Part shown: piece by piece, positions 16,850 to 25,395 of the stretch
Layout: the number at the start of each line of letters is the position of its first letter
Position numbering within the stretch: the first letter of the stretch is position 1
From: Komagataeibacter oboediens
GTDB lineage: Bacteria; Pseudomonadota; Alphaproteobacteria; Acetobacterales; Acetobacteraceae
Length of the DNA stretch: 49,702 nt
Assembly (NCBI RefSeq): GCF_003207815.1
Contig: NZ_NKTX01000019.1
Coordinates: 1-49,702 of the forward strand
Direction of reading: 5' to 3'
Notes under the pieces: generated by a model
What the model was told of the DNA's origin: nothing
Database searches by the model: none
The model's input: only the letters and a program-made list of their open reading frames with translations
Position numbers and translations under genes: made by a program

Positions 16850-18012
16850 GCCGTCTCCCCCCCATTGTCGCCACCGCCGGGCTGATCCGGTGTGGCGGCA
16901 TCTTTCATGACCTTGTCCCATATCGTGTGCAGCTTGGTGTCCATGGCGTCATCCAGCACGGGGAAGGGGTGGCTGGCTGCGATATAGGCGGGCTGCTGGT
17001 CCCAGTGCAGGGCGGCTTTCATATCCGCGTCCAGCGGTGCGCTTGTGCTGGCGGGCATGCCCCAGAAGCATGATGACGTTGCCAGCCGGGCCTGCGCGGC
17101 GGGGGTGCGCAGGTACTGCGCGAACGCCAGCGCCAGCGCCTTGCGCTGCGATGCCTCGATGATCGAGATGCCATGCTGCCATCGGATGCCGCCCTGTCGC
17201 GGCAGGGTGAATGTCAGTTCCGGGCGCTGCGTGGCTGTATCGGAGTGCGCGGTAGGCGTGCTGACCGTGCCACCTTCGCCCACGCCCGCCGTCGTCCATG
17301 CGCCGCCGCCCACGACAATATCAACCACGCCGTCGGCCAGCGCCTGCTGCACGCTGGCGGTATCGCCCACCAGTGTCGCATTGGCGCGCAGGGCCGCCAG
17401 TTTGTCCTGCAGCGCAGGCAGGTCGGCATCCGTCAGGTGTGCCGGATCCAGCCCCAGCGCCAGGGCGATGTAGGACATGATGGGCAGGTAGCTGTCATAG
17501 ATCGCGATATGCCCGTGATAACGCGGTTGCCATATCGCGTTGATGTCCTGCATGTCCTGTGTGCTGACATGGGCCTGGTTGAAGGCCACGGCGTGGAAGC
17601 CGTATTTTTCCGGCACGGAATACAGCCGTCCCTGGTAGGACCCGCTGGCTGGACTGGCAATGGCGGCGGGAACGGAGTCCGACGGGAAATCCGCCGGGTC
17701 CAGCGGCATCAGCAGTCCTGCCGCCGCCAGCTGCGGGGCGGCCGTTTCTTCCATGATCACCACGTCCCAGTCGCCTGCCTGTGACTGGTGCAGGATGGTG
17801 CGCACGGCTGAGGTGCTGTCGATATCCTTGAAATGGACGCGCACCCTGTTGGCCTGTTCAAAGGGGCCCAGCAGTTCGGGATCCTCGTGGTCACACCATG
17901 TCAGCACATTCAGCACGTCATCGGCCGCCCGGACCGGGGCGGGCTGGATGGCGGCAAGGATGATGAAGGCGGTCGTGGCGGCAAGGGCGCCGCGACGGCT
18001 GCATGCGGACAT
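16840..18012 (-). CDS. Periplasmic substrate-binding protein, PotD/PotF-like
   Basis: The start at 18012 (MSACSRRGALAATTAFIILA) has GGAG nine bases upstream. After a signal peptide ending VRAADD, the 390-residue product shows the polyamine-binding protein pattern: LNVLTWCDHEDPELLGPFEQ, DWDVVIMEETAAPQLAAAGL, YSVPEKYGFHAVAFNQ, IWQPRYHGHIAIYDSYLP, and WTTAGVGEGG, with a C-terminal lobe ending in WDKVMKD. These proteins bind putrescine or spermidine for an ABC importer. There is no permease or ATPase gene nearby, so it is an orphan and its ligand is uncertain. It converges on cbtA with a 10-bp overlap. Confidence 0.82.
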   Translation of the reverse strand: MSACSRRGALAATTAFIILAAIQPAPVRAADDVLNVLTWCDHEDPELLGPFEQANRVRVHFKDIDSTSAVRTILHQSQAGDWDVVIMEETAAPQLAAAGLLMPLDPADFPSDSVPAAIASPASGSYQGRLYSVPEKYGFHAVAFNQAHVSTQDMQDINAIWQPRYHGHIAIYDSYLPIMSYIALALGLDPAHLTDADLPALQDKLAALRANATLVGDTASVQQALADGVVDIVVGGGAWTTAGVGEGGTVSTPTAHSDTATQRPELTFTLPRQGGIRWQHGISIIEASQRKALALAFAQYLRTPAAQARLATSSCFWGMPASTSAPLDADMKAALHWDQQPAYIAASHPFPVLDDAMDTKLHTIWDKVMKDAATPDQPGGGDNGGETAQP

Positions 18013-18256
18013 AAGGGACAACTCCTGCAAGGATGGGAGGGCAACATGGACGGGTATGCGACGCGGGTCCAGTCAGGAAGGGCGATGGGTGAGGCAGACG
18101 GGCTGCATGGCATGCATGTTGTATCAATGCACCCATAATATGACCGTATGATGAAAGGGTGGATGCGGGTCTGTCCGTTGCGTGCAGGACACGCCCCCTG
18201 TTCCGCACGCCTGCCCCATATTGTCCCCCGGCCAGAGGTGGGGCTATGGATAGCCC

Positions 18257-19378
18257 ATGATCGCCGATTTCATCCGCCGCTTCACCCGGCGTCGCTCCCC
18301 ATCGTCTGCAGCCCCCCCGTCCACGTCGCGCGCCGCCCGTCCGGTGATCGCGCCCCAGCCCGGTTCGGTCGCGGAGCGGCTTATCGCCGCGACAACGGTC
18401 CTGCCGTCAGGGCGGATGCGCGCCTATGCCCGCACCGCACGCGGGGTGGGGCGTCTGGCTGCCATTACCGTGTGGGTGCCGCTGTCGGTCGGGTTCGAGG
18501 CGGTGCTGCTGCTGGTGCCCGGCACGGCCAAGATCCGGTGGACGCGCATGGTCTGGGGCGGGCTGTGCCTGCTGCTGTCGCTGCGCATCCGTGTGGTGGG
18601 GCGCAGGGCTGGTGGCGTGGGCGGCAGGCGCGCGCGGCAGAATGGCGAACGCCCGGTGATCTATGTGTCCAACCATTCCTCATGGCTGGACGTGCCGGTG
18701 CTGGGCACGGTGCTGCCGTCCAATTTCGTAGCCAAGGGCGATATCGAGGGCTGGCCCATCATGGGGCTTGTCTCGCGCATTGGCCGGACCATATTCGTCA
18801 GCCGCCAGCGCAGTACGACGGGCCGTGAACGTGACGAAATGCTGCACCGCCTGATGGTGGAAGGCGACAACCTGATCCTGTTCCCCGAGGGCACGTCATC
18901 CGACGGGTCGCGGGTGCTGCCGTTCCTGTCGGCCTTTTTCGCCATTGCCAAACCCCCGCGCCTGCCCCCGGGCAGGGGACCGGTGGAACCGGAAAGCGAG
19001 GCGGAAGCCATCGCCGCACGTCCGGGCATGACGCCGCTGATCCAGCCGGTATCGGTTGTGTATGACCAGCTGGAAGGCCTGCCGGTCAACCATGCGCGGC
19101 GGCCGGTATTTGCCTGGTATGGCGACATGGAACTGGGGCCGCATGTGTGGCAGCTGGTCAAATGGCGGTCGATGCGCGCGACCGTACTACTGCACCCGCC
19201 GCTGGACCCCAATGATTTCCCCAGCCGCAAGGCGCTGGCGCAGGCGGCGTGGCGGGCCGTGGCGGCAGGCGCTGCCGAACTGCGCCAGAACCAGCCCCAG
19301 CCGGAGGGCGAAAGTGCGTATGCCTGCCGCCCGCTGGCGGGCATGCTGCCGCAGGATCTTGAACGTAGCCGGAACTGA
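18257..19378 (+). CDS. 1-acyl-sn-glycerol-3-phosphate acyltransferase (PlsC-like)
   Basis: The 373-residue protein has the acyltransferase motifs in order: VSNHSSWLDVPVLG with catalytic His140 and Asp145, GRTIFVSRQRS, LILFPEGTSSDGSRVLPF with Glu211, and LIQPVSVVYDQL. It transfers an acyl chain to lysophosphatidic acid or a similar lysolipid at the inner membrane. Two hydrophobic segments at about 65-90 and 98-112 anchor it. It is longer than PlsC (about 240 residues) because of an Arg/Pro-rich N-terminal 45 residues and a C-terminal 80-residue tail. Such long forms in acetic acid bacteria may acylate other lipids, such as ornithine lipids; that is not shown here. It is divergent from the binding-protein gene by 244 bp, which hold no other feature I recognise. 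Confidence 0.85.
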   Translation: MIADFIRRFTRRRSPSSAAPPSTSRAARPVIAPQPGSVAERLIAATTVLPSGRMRAYARTARGVGRLAAITVWVPLSVGFEAVLLLVPGTAKIRWTRMVWGGLCLLLSLRIRVVGRRAGGVGGRRARQNGERPVIYVSNHSSWLDVPVLGTVLPSNFVAKGDIEGWPIMGLVSRIGRTIFVSRQRSTTGRERDEMLHRLMVEGDNLILFPEGTSSDGSRVLPFLSAFFAIAKPPRLPPGRGPVEPESEAEAIAARPGMTPLIQPVSVVYDQLEGLPVNHARRPVFAWYGDMELGPHVWQLVKWRSMRATVLLHPPLDPNDFPSRKALAQAAWRAVAAGAAELRQNQPQPEGESAYACRPLAGMLPQDLERSRN

Positions 19379-19580
19379 GGGCTTTGTGTCAAGATTGAGG
19401 CATGTCATGTTTCCCCGGTCCCGTAATCCGTAGTGTATCCCCCCAATCGACGGTCCCGGTGGTTGTCCGCCGCCGGATAGGGTCGGTCTGCCCGGCATGG
19501 TTAACGTGAGCCTGCCCGCGCGATCAGGAAATGTGATCTCACATGGCGCGGCGTATCGTGCCAACGTTCTGGAGTTTACG

Positions 19581-21770
19581 GTGGATCAGCCGAAGATAAG
19601 CGCCGATGTCCTGTTGTCCGCCATGGAGCAGGCCATCGATCCCATGGTCGTGATTGATGAGCATAACTGCATCATCTTCTTCAACGCCGCAGCCGAGAGG
19701 ATATGGGGCCTGTCGCGCGCGCAGGTCATGGGGCAGAATGTCAGCTGCCTTGTGCCACAGGCGGACCGTGCGCAGCATGACAGCTATATCAACCGTAATC
19801 GCGAGACAGGCATAGGCCGCATTGTCGGGACGTCGCGTGAGGTCGAATTCCGCCGCGCCAATGGCGAATATGTCTGCGGTGAACTGTCGATTTCGCGTGT
19901 GCAGCTCGATGAAACGGACGGGATCTACTATATCGCCGTCATGAAGGACGTGACGGAGCAGAGCCGTCAGCGCAAGATCCTGATCCTGCAGAATGACGTG
20001 CTCCAGGCGCTGGCATCCGACCTGAGCGTACAGGAAGTGGGCGACCAGCTGTGCCGCCGGGTGGACGGTTTCGTGCCAGGCGGGGTCGCGGCGCTCATGA
20101 CGTTCGATGAGGCGCGCAAGGTCGTTGTCACATCTTCCCCCGGCATGCCCGCCCGGTACCGCTCGGCACTGGACAGCATGCAGGTGACGCCGGAGCAGAT
20201 CGAGGCGATGCGCCACGATCCTGGCTGCAGCAATACGGTGGTGTGGGATGGTTATTCCTCGCTTGCCCGTTCGCTGGGGCTGGTGGGGTGCCGCTCCTCG
20301 GCCATCATTTCGCGTTCCGGGCAGGTCGTGGGGATATTCGCCCTGTACCTGCGTGATGATGAACCGTCGCAGGTATGGCCCGAGCGCGTGGTATCGACCT
20401 GCATGCCCTTCTGCGCACTGGCGATCGAACAGAACGAGACACGCCAGCATATTGCCCAGCTGTCCAATTTCGACAGCCTGACCGGGCTTCTGAACCGGAC
20501 ATCGCTGCATAATATCATCGAACGCCTGATCATGCGTGGTGGCGACAGCCAGTTCTCGCTGTTCATGGTGGATATCGACCGTTTCCGCGACATCAATGAC
20601 GCGCTGGGCCATGTCAACGCCGACCGTTTCCTGATCGAGATCGGGCGCCGTATCCGCGCGCTGGTCAATGATGAATATATCGTCAGCCGTTCGGGCGGGG
20701 ATGAGTTCATTATTGTCGTGCCCGACTGCTCGCATCAGCGTGCGGAGCAGTTTGCCGAAAAACTGATCAATTCCATCGCCAAGCCCCTGCAGGTGGGCGA
20801 AAACACGCTGAGCATTTCGTGCTGTGTCGGGATCAGCACGTTCCCTGAAAACGGACCGGACAGCGAATCCCTGCTCAGCCTGGCCGATGCCGCCGCCCGT
20901 CAGGCGAAGGAGGACGGGCGTGGCCTGTACCGCTTCGCCGGACACGAAAAAAACCAGGTGGCGCAGGAACGGCTGATGCTTGGCTCCGCGTTGCGGGACT
21001 CGCTGGCCAAGGGCATGCTGAACCTGCATTACCAGCCGCAGGTGGAAACCATGACGGGGGGCCTGTACGGGGTGGAGGCCCTGTCGCGGTGGCACCATCC
21101 GACGCTGGGCAACATCTATCCCTCCCGCTTTATCGCGGTGGCGGAGGATACGGGACAGATCGAGGCCATTGGCCGGTGGTCGCTGCAGGAAGCCTGTGGC
21201 CAGATGGTGAAATGGGACCGCGACGGGGTGCATGTGCCCACCGTGGCCGTGAACCTGTCGGCGGTGCATTTCCGCAACCGTGCGCTGCCGGAATATATCG
21301 CTAACCTGCTCAAGCACCATAACCTGACGCCGGACCGCCTGACGGTGGAAATCACCGAAAGCGTGATGATGGATAACAGCACCGATACCGAAGACGTGCT
21401 GCACGCCATCCGCAGGCTGGATGTCGGGCTGTCGATGGATGATTTCGGCACGGGCTATTCATCACTGTCGCGGCTGACGCGCCTGCCGCTGACGGAAATC
21501 AAGATCGACCGCAGCTTCATCAATGATTTCGAGCAGGATACCAATGCGCAGGCCGTGACCATGGCCGTGATCGGCATCGGTTCGCGCCTTGGCATGACGG
21601 TTGTGACCGAAGGTGTGGAAACCGAACAGCAGTGGCGCCTGCTGGAAGAACTGCATTGCGATGTGATGCAGGGCTATCTGTTTGCGAAGCCCCTGCCACC
21701 GGCCGAACTGGAAAAATGGTTCCGTGAGCGGCAGGAACAGGGGTCGTTCCTTATTCCCACGAAGGTGTAA
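19581..21770 (+). CDS. PAS-GAF-GGDEF-EAL protein, probable oxygen-sensing cyclic-di-GMP phosphodiesterase (PdeA type)
   Basis: I place the start at the GTG at 19581, because GGAG lies six bases upstream and the PAS domain begins soon after; an in-frame ATG at 19497 lacks a site. Order: PAS at residues 10-125, GAF-like 135-285, GGDEF 295-450, EAL 465-715. The PAS domain resembles the heme PAS of DosP and of PdeA1 from Komagataeibacter xylinus, with a His at residue 66 (RAQHDSYI) as likely proximal heme ligand and Arg in GTSREV; the distal Met of DosP is Thr. EAL residues are intact: VEAL, NLSAVHF, EITES, DDFGTG, KIDRSF, TEGVE. The GGDEF motif is present, but GHxxGD is GHVNAD, so cyclase activity is doubtful. 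It should linearise c-di-GMP and lower cellulose synthesis. The dgc gene follows by 123 bp. Confidence 0.88.
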   Translation: MDQPKISADVLLSAMEQAIDPMVVIDEHNCIIFFNAAAERIWGLSRAQVMGQNVSCLVPQADRAQHDSYINRNRETGIGRIVGTSREVEFRRANGEYVCGELSISRVQLDETDGIYYIAVMKDVTEQSRQRKILILQNDVLQALASDLSVQEVGDQLCRRVDGFVPGGVAALMTFDEARKVVVTSSPGMPARYRSALDSMQVTPEQIEAMRHDPGCSNTVVWDGYSSLARSLGLVGCRSSAIISRSGQVVGIFALYLRDDEPSQVWPERVVSTCMPFCALAIEQNETRQHIAQLSNFDSLTGLLNRTSLHNIIERLIMRGGDSQFSLFMVDIDRFRDINDALGHVNADRFLIEIGRRIRALVNDEYIVSRSGGDEFIIVVPDCSHQRAEQFAEKLINSIAKPLQVGENTLSISCCVGISTFPENGPDSESLLSLADAAARQAKEDGRGLYRFAGHEKNQVAQERLMLGSALRDSLAKGMLNLHYQPQVETMTGGLYGVEALSRWHHPTLGNIYPSRFIAVAEDTGQIEAIGRWSLQEACGQMVKWDRDGVHVPTVAVNLSAVHFRNRALPEYIANLLKHHNLTPDRLTVEITESVMMDNSTDTEDVLHAIRRLDVGLSMDDFGTGYSSLSRLTRLPLTEIKIDRSFINDFEQDTNAQAVTMAVIGIGSRLGMTVVTEGVETEQQWRLLEELHCDVMQGYLFAKPLPPAELEKWFRERQEQGSFLIPTKV

Positions 21771-21893
21771 TATGATGTGCCATATGGTCTGGCGCGGCCG
21801 CATGGGTGTATCATGCGGCGGGTCTGTCCCGTTGCCGGACTGATTCCATGACACATTCTGTTCAGTTTTTTATTTTAGGTTCCAGGCAGGAAT

Positions 21894-23621
21894 ATGGCAT
21901 TGCAACACGATGATCGGCTGCGGGCACTGACACACCAGGATGCGGATTTCTGGGCCGACCTCGTTGATAGTGTCCTGATCGTCGCCATTACCGATAACAA
22001 GGGCGTCATCACCTATGTGAATGACCTTTTCTGTGAAATCAGTCAGTACTCGCGTGAGGAACTGATCGGTTCCACGCATCGTATCGTCAATTCAGGGTAT
22101 CATGACGCGGATTTTTTCCGTGACCTGTATCGCACGATCCAGGCGGGGGAACTGTGGCAGGGCAATATCTGCAACCGCGCCAAGGACGGGTCGCTGTACT
22201 GGGTGGCGACCACCATCATCCCCAAGAAGGACAGGCAGGGGCAGATCCAGGGCTATGTCGCAAGCCGGTTCGAGATTACCGAGCTTATGAACACCCGCGA
22301 CCGGCTGTGTGAACTGGCGGAAACCGATACGCTGACCGGGCTGCTCAACCGTGGCGGCTTCAACACTGCCCTGGCCGATGAAATCGCACGCTGTCGCGAA
22401 CCCGGCAGCACGACGCACCCCGCACTGGTCATGTTTGATCTCGACGGGTTCAAGCAGATCAACGATGTCCATGGCCATCATGCCGGTGATATCGTGCTGC
22501 GCGCCATTGCGTCACGCCTGATTGAACTGACCCACCCCGATGACCCCGTCAGCCGTCTGGGGGGGGATGAATTCGCGGTGATCCTGCATCGCACGCTGGA
22601 AGACGTGTCGCTGGAGCGGTACATGGACCGCCTGCAGGGCGTGCTGGAACGCCCCATCGACATCGAGACTGTGACCGTCAGCGTTGCGGGCAGTATTGGT
22701 GCGGTGCTGCTGGATGGCACCGATACGATGGAAGACGTGCAGAAAAACGCCGACATGGCAATGTACGCCGCCAAGCGCGCGGGGGGCAAGCAGTCGCAGA
22801 TGTTCACCCGCAGCCTGCGCGAACGCGCGCAGGCCCGTGTATCCATCCTGAGCGAGGCGCGGTGCGGGGTCGAGCGCAACCAGTTCGAGGTATATTACCA
22901 GCCGATCCTGAATTGCCGCACGCTTGAAGTGGACCAGATCGAGGCGCTGCTGCGCTGGCAGCATCCTGAACGCGGGCTGCTGGCGGCGGAAGACTTTTCC
23001 GACGTGTTTACCGATGCCGGTCTGGCGCAGGCCATGGGCCCGCGCATGATCGAGGCCTTCCGTCGTGACGTGTGCATGTGGAACGAGCAGGGCCAGCCCC
23101 CGCGCCAGCTGGCCATCAACCTGTCGCGCATGGACCTGATCCGCGATGATTACCAGCGTGAACTGGAAGAATCGCTCAAGCGTTTCAACATGTCCCCCGA
23201 CAGCTTCGTGCTGGAAGTGACTGAGGCGATGCTGCATGGCCGCCGGGCGGATCAGGGGATCCGCAACCTGCGCGAGCTGGCGCGGTCCGGCTTCCGCATT
23301 GCGCTGGATAATTTCGGCAAGGGCATTACCGTGCTGAACCACTTGCGTGAACTGCCGTTCTCGCAGGTCAAGATCGACCAGACCATGGTCGCCAACATCG
23401 TGGGTAATCCCGATGCCTGCATGGTCCTGTCCAGCCTGATCGAGATGGGGCAGGGGTTCCAGATGGAGGTTACGGTTGAAGGGGTTGAAAATCGCGAACA
23501 GTTCGATCTGGTCATGCAGATGAAGCCGGAGCGGATACAGGGGTTCTATATCTCCTCTGCCCTGTCGTCGCAGGATATCCTCAAGCTGCCGACGCATTTC
23601 GAAGGGGTGATCCGCGCATGA
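21894..23621 (+). CDS. PAS-GGDEF-EAL protein, probable flavin-PAS diguanylate cyclase (Dgc type)
   Basis: The 575-residue protein has PAS at about 20-132, GGDEF at 140-305 and EAL at 315-565. The PAS segment LWQGNICNRAKDGSLYWV resembles flavin-binding PAS domains of Aer/NifL and of DGC2 from Komagataeibacter xylinus, which is redox-sensitive. The cyclase site is complete (FDLDGFKQIND, GHHAGD, RLGGDEF at 223-227). The RxxD inhibition site is absent (an HxxD sits there). The EAL domain has QIEAL and TVEGVEN but its metal loop DDFGTG is replaced by DNFGKG (Asp472-Asn473), so hydrolysis is probably lost. It would make c-di-GMP, the activator of cellulose synthase in this group. Its stop overlaps the next start (ATGA). 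Confidence 0.9.
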   Translation: MALQHDDRLRALTHQDADFWADLVDSVLIVAITDNKGVITYVNDLFCEISQYSREELIGSTHRIVNSGYHDADFFRDLYRTIQAGELWQGNICNRAKDGSLYWVATTIIPKKDRQGQIQGYVASRFEITELMNTRDRLCELAETDTLTGLLNRGGFNTALADEIARCREPGSTTHPALVMFDLDGFKQINDVHGHHAGDIVLRAIASRLIELTHPDDPVSRLGGDEFAVILHRTLEDVSLERYMDRLQGVLERPIDIETVTVSVAGSIGAVLLDGTDTMEDVQKNADMAMYAAKRAGGKQSQMFTRSLRERAQARVSILSEARCGVERNQFEVYYQPILNCRTLEVDQIEALLRWQHPERGLLAAEDFSDVFTDAGLAQAMGPRMIEAFRRDVCMWNEQGQPPRQLAINLSRMDLIRDDYQRELEESLKRFNMSPDSFVLEVTEAMLHGRRADQGIRNLRELARSGFRIALDNFGKGITVLNHLRELPFSQVKIDQTMVANIVGNPDACMVLSSLIEMGQGFQMEVTVEGVENREQFDLVMQMKPERIQGFYISSALSSQDILKLPTHFEGVIRA

Positions 23622-24076
23622 CCGACGCACCCCGCACCATTGCCGCGCGGATCGGGGATGATCTGCCACGCATCGACGTGATCGAACTGGCCAATACGCG
23701 GCGTATCATGCACGCCGAACGCCATAATGACGGGTCGCGCATGCCCATGTTCATTCCCACCGCGGCATGGGCGAGACTGCTGGAACTGCATTGTACCGGT
23801 GACGGCACGCCAGACCGCCCGCGCCTTGCCCCTTCACGCATGATGGATGGGCTGGAACGTGCCCTGGGGCGTATCATGACGGAGGTGGCGCGCCATGACG
23901 CCACGGATGATGAACCGCTGCGCCCGGCCTATGCCGTGACATCCGACCTGTTTGGCGCTGAAGGCCCTGTCGATATCCGCATGGTGGTGGACCGGACGAC
24001 CGGCGTTGCCTGCATGCTAGCGGGACCGCCCGCGGATATCGCCGTCCTCGGTCTGGATGATGTGCCGCAGGGCTGA
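23618..24076 (+). CDS. Unknown 152-residue protein coupled to the cyclase gene
   Basis: I do not recognise this protein. It starts within the stop of the diguanylate cyclase gene (ATGA), so it is translationally coupled to it. It has no signal peptide, membrane helix or Cys cluster (one Cys near the middle, one near the end). Repeated motifs or zinc ligands are not evident. A helical middle (RMMDGLERALGRIMTEVARH) follows FIPTAAWARLLEL, and the last third looks like alternating strands (VDIRMVVDRTTGVACMLAG). Coupling suggests it modulates the cyclase or its output. Some cdg operons of K. xylinus end in a gene of unknown role (cdg1D); whether this is related I cannot tell. Confidence 0.75.
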   Translation: MTDAPRTIAARIGDDLPRIDVIELANTRRIMHAERHNDGSRMPMFIPTAAWARLLELHCTGDGTPDRPRLAPSRMMDGLERALGRIMTEVARHDATDDEPLRPAYAVTSDLFGAEGPVDIRMVVDRTTGVACMLAGPPADIAVLGLDDVPQG

Positions 24077-24103
24077 CGGTCCCGCGATTGAAAACGGCCT
24101 GTA

Positions 24104-24185
24104 GAAAAAGTTTTTGGTGAAGCTTTTTTCAAAAAGCTTCGAAGAGCGCCGCCTTTCTGAAAAAAGGCGGCACCCGAAAACGTTT
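24104..24185 (-). repeat. Two-armed palindromic repeat, copy C
   Basis: This copy is on the opposite strand to the others. GAAGCTTTTTTCAAAAAGCT with its closing TC (24119-24140) and GCCGCCTTTCTGAAAAAAGG with its closing CGGC (24148-24171) are the two arms, inside outer arms GAAAAAGTTTTTGGTG and ACCCGAAAACGTTT. It lies 27 bp after the 152-residue gene and its other edge overlaps the TAA of the minus-strand epimerase, so relative to the epimerase it has the same orientation as the other copies have to their genes. Confidence 0.85.
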
Positions 24186-25206
24186 ATTGTTGTTTGGCAA
24201 TCGTTGTCTGCGGTGCGCGATAGTACTGCCGGTACCACTCCACGAATGCATCCACACCTGCCTGCACCGGTGTTGCGGGACGGAAACCCGTCAGCGCCTG
24301 CAGGGCGGAACAGTCGGCCCATGTACGTGGCACGTCCCCGGGTTGCATGGGCATGTAATTGCGGATGCAGGACTGGCCCAGCGCCTTCTCAATCGCCTCG
24401 ATGAACGCCATCAGGCTGACGGGGTGGCTGTTGCCGATATTGATGACCCGGTAGGGGGCAACCGGGCTGGCGCCGGGATCACTTGCGCCCGGCCCGCGGG
24501 GCGGTTTTTGCGACAGTAGGCAGATCGCTTCCACCAGATCGTCGATATAGGTGAAATCGCGTTCCATATTGCCATTGTTGTAAACGTCGATTGGCCTACC
24601 CGCCAATGTATTGGCCGTAAACTTGAATAGCGCCATGTCCGGCCGGCCCCATGGCCCATAGACGGTAAAGAAGCGGAAAGCGGTTACCGGCAGCTTCCAG
24701 ATATGTGAATAGGAATGCGCCAGTTCTTCCGTGGCTTTCTTGGTCGCGGCATACAGGCTGAGCGGGTGGTCGCAGCGCTGGGATTCCGAAAAGGGCACGT
24801 CCTTGCTTGCGCCATAGACGGATGAGGTCGAGGCGATCATCAGGTGCGCGGGCTGGCACCGCCGCGCCTGTTCCAGCACGTTATAGGTGCCGATCAGGTT
24901 GGCGCTGATATAGGTGCCGGGATTTTCGATGCTGTACCGCACGCCAGCCTGTGCCGCCAGATGCACCACCAGTTCGGGATTGCACCGGGTGAAGGCGTTT
25001 TCCATGGCCTGCGCATCTTCCAGCATGAATTCGTTGCAGGTGAAGCGTTCGAATTCCCGCAGCATGGCATGGCGCTTCTGCTTCAGCGTGACATCGTAAT
25101 AGCTGGTCATGCCATCAATACCGGTCACGTCATGCCCGTCGCGCAGCAGGCGGCGGGCAAGGTGAAAACCGATGAACCCGGCCGTGCCGGTAACAAGGAT
25201 ACGCAT
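24184..25206 (-). CDS. UDP-glucuronate 4-epimerase-like NAD-dependent epimerase
   Basis: Starting at the ATG at 25206 (GGAG six bases upstream), the 340-residue protein has the Rossmann motif GTAGFIGFH, the strand ASTSSVYG, and the catalytic Tyr152/Lys156 in SLYAATKK. AAQAGVRYSIENP and FFTVYGPWGRPDMALFKFT are typical of the UDP-GlcA/UDP-GalA 4-epimerase group (CapI, LpsL). It would convert UDP-glucuronate to UDP-galacturonate for a surface polysaccharide. It lies downstream of UDP-glucose dehydrogenase on the same strand, which supports the substrate. A TTG-started extension to 25221 adds only five residues and has no ribosome-binding site. Confidence 0.85.
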   Translation of the reverse strand: MRILVTGTAGFIGFHLARRLLRDGHDVTGIDGMTSYYDVTLKQKRHAMLREFERFTCNEFMLEDAQAMENAFTRCNPELVVHLAAQAGVRYSIENPGTYISANLIGTYNVLEQARRCQPAHLMIASTSSVYGASKDVPFSESQRCDHPLSLYAATKKATEELAHSYSHIWKLPVTAFRFFTVYGPWGRPDMALFKFTANTLAGRPIDVYNNGNMERDFTYIDDLVEAICLLSQKPPRGPGASDPGASPVAPYRVINIGNSHPVSLMAFIEAIEKALGQSCIRNYMPMQPGDVPRTWADCSALQALTGFRPATPVQAGVDAFVEWYRQYYRAPQTTIAKQQ

Positions 25207-25395
25207 TCCGTACTCCCCCAAAATCCGGGCAGTCCGTTACGGCCTGCCCGGTTCACATTCCTATGTCATGCGCCGTGGTCTGCCTTCCCGTGATCGGCCT
25301 GCAGGCGATGCACCGGGAAGAGTGCATGATCTTCAGGCGGATAATGGGAACACGGACCACGAGACGACTAACGGTAAAAATGGATGGCAGCCCAT

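Noticed and set aside
19539-21404. 621-residue open frame opposite the phosphodiesterase gene
   Set aside because: His, Gln and Arg-rich sequence without motifs; the plus strand has complete PAS, GGDEF and EAL signatures.
22512-23669. 385-residue minus-strand frame opposite the cyclase gene
   Set aside because: No domain and no ribosome-binding site; the plus-strand protein is certain.
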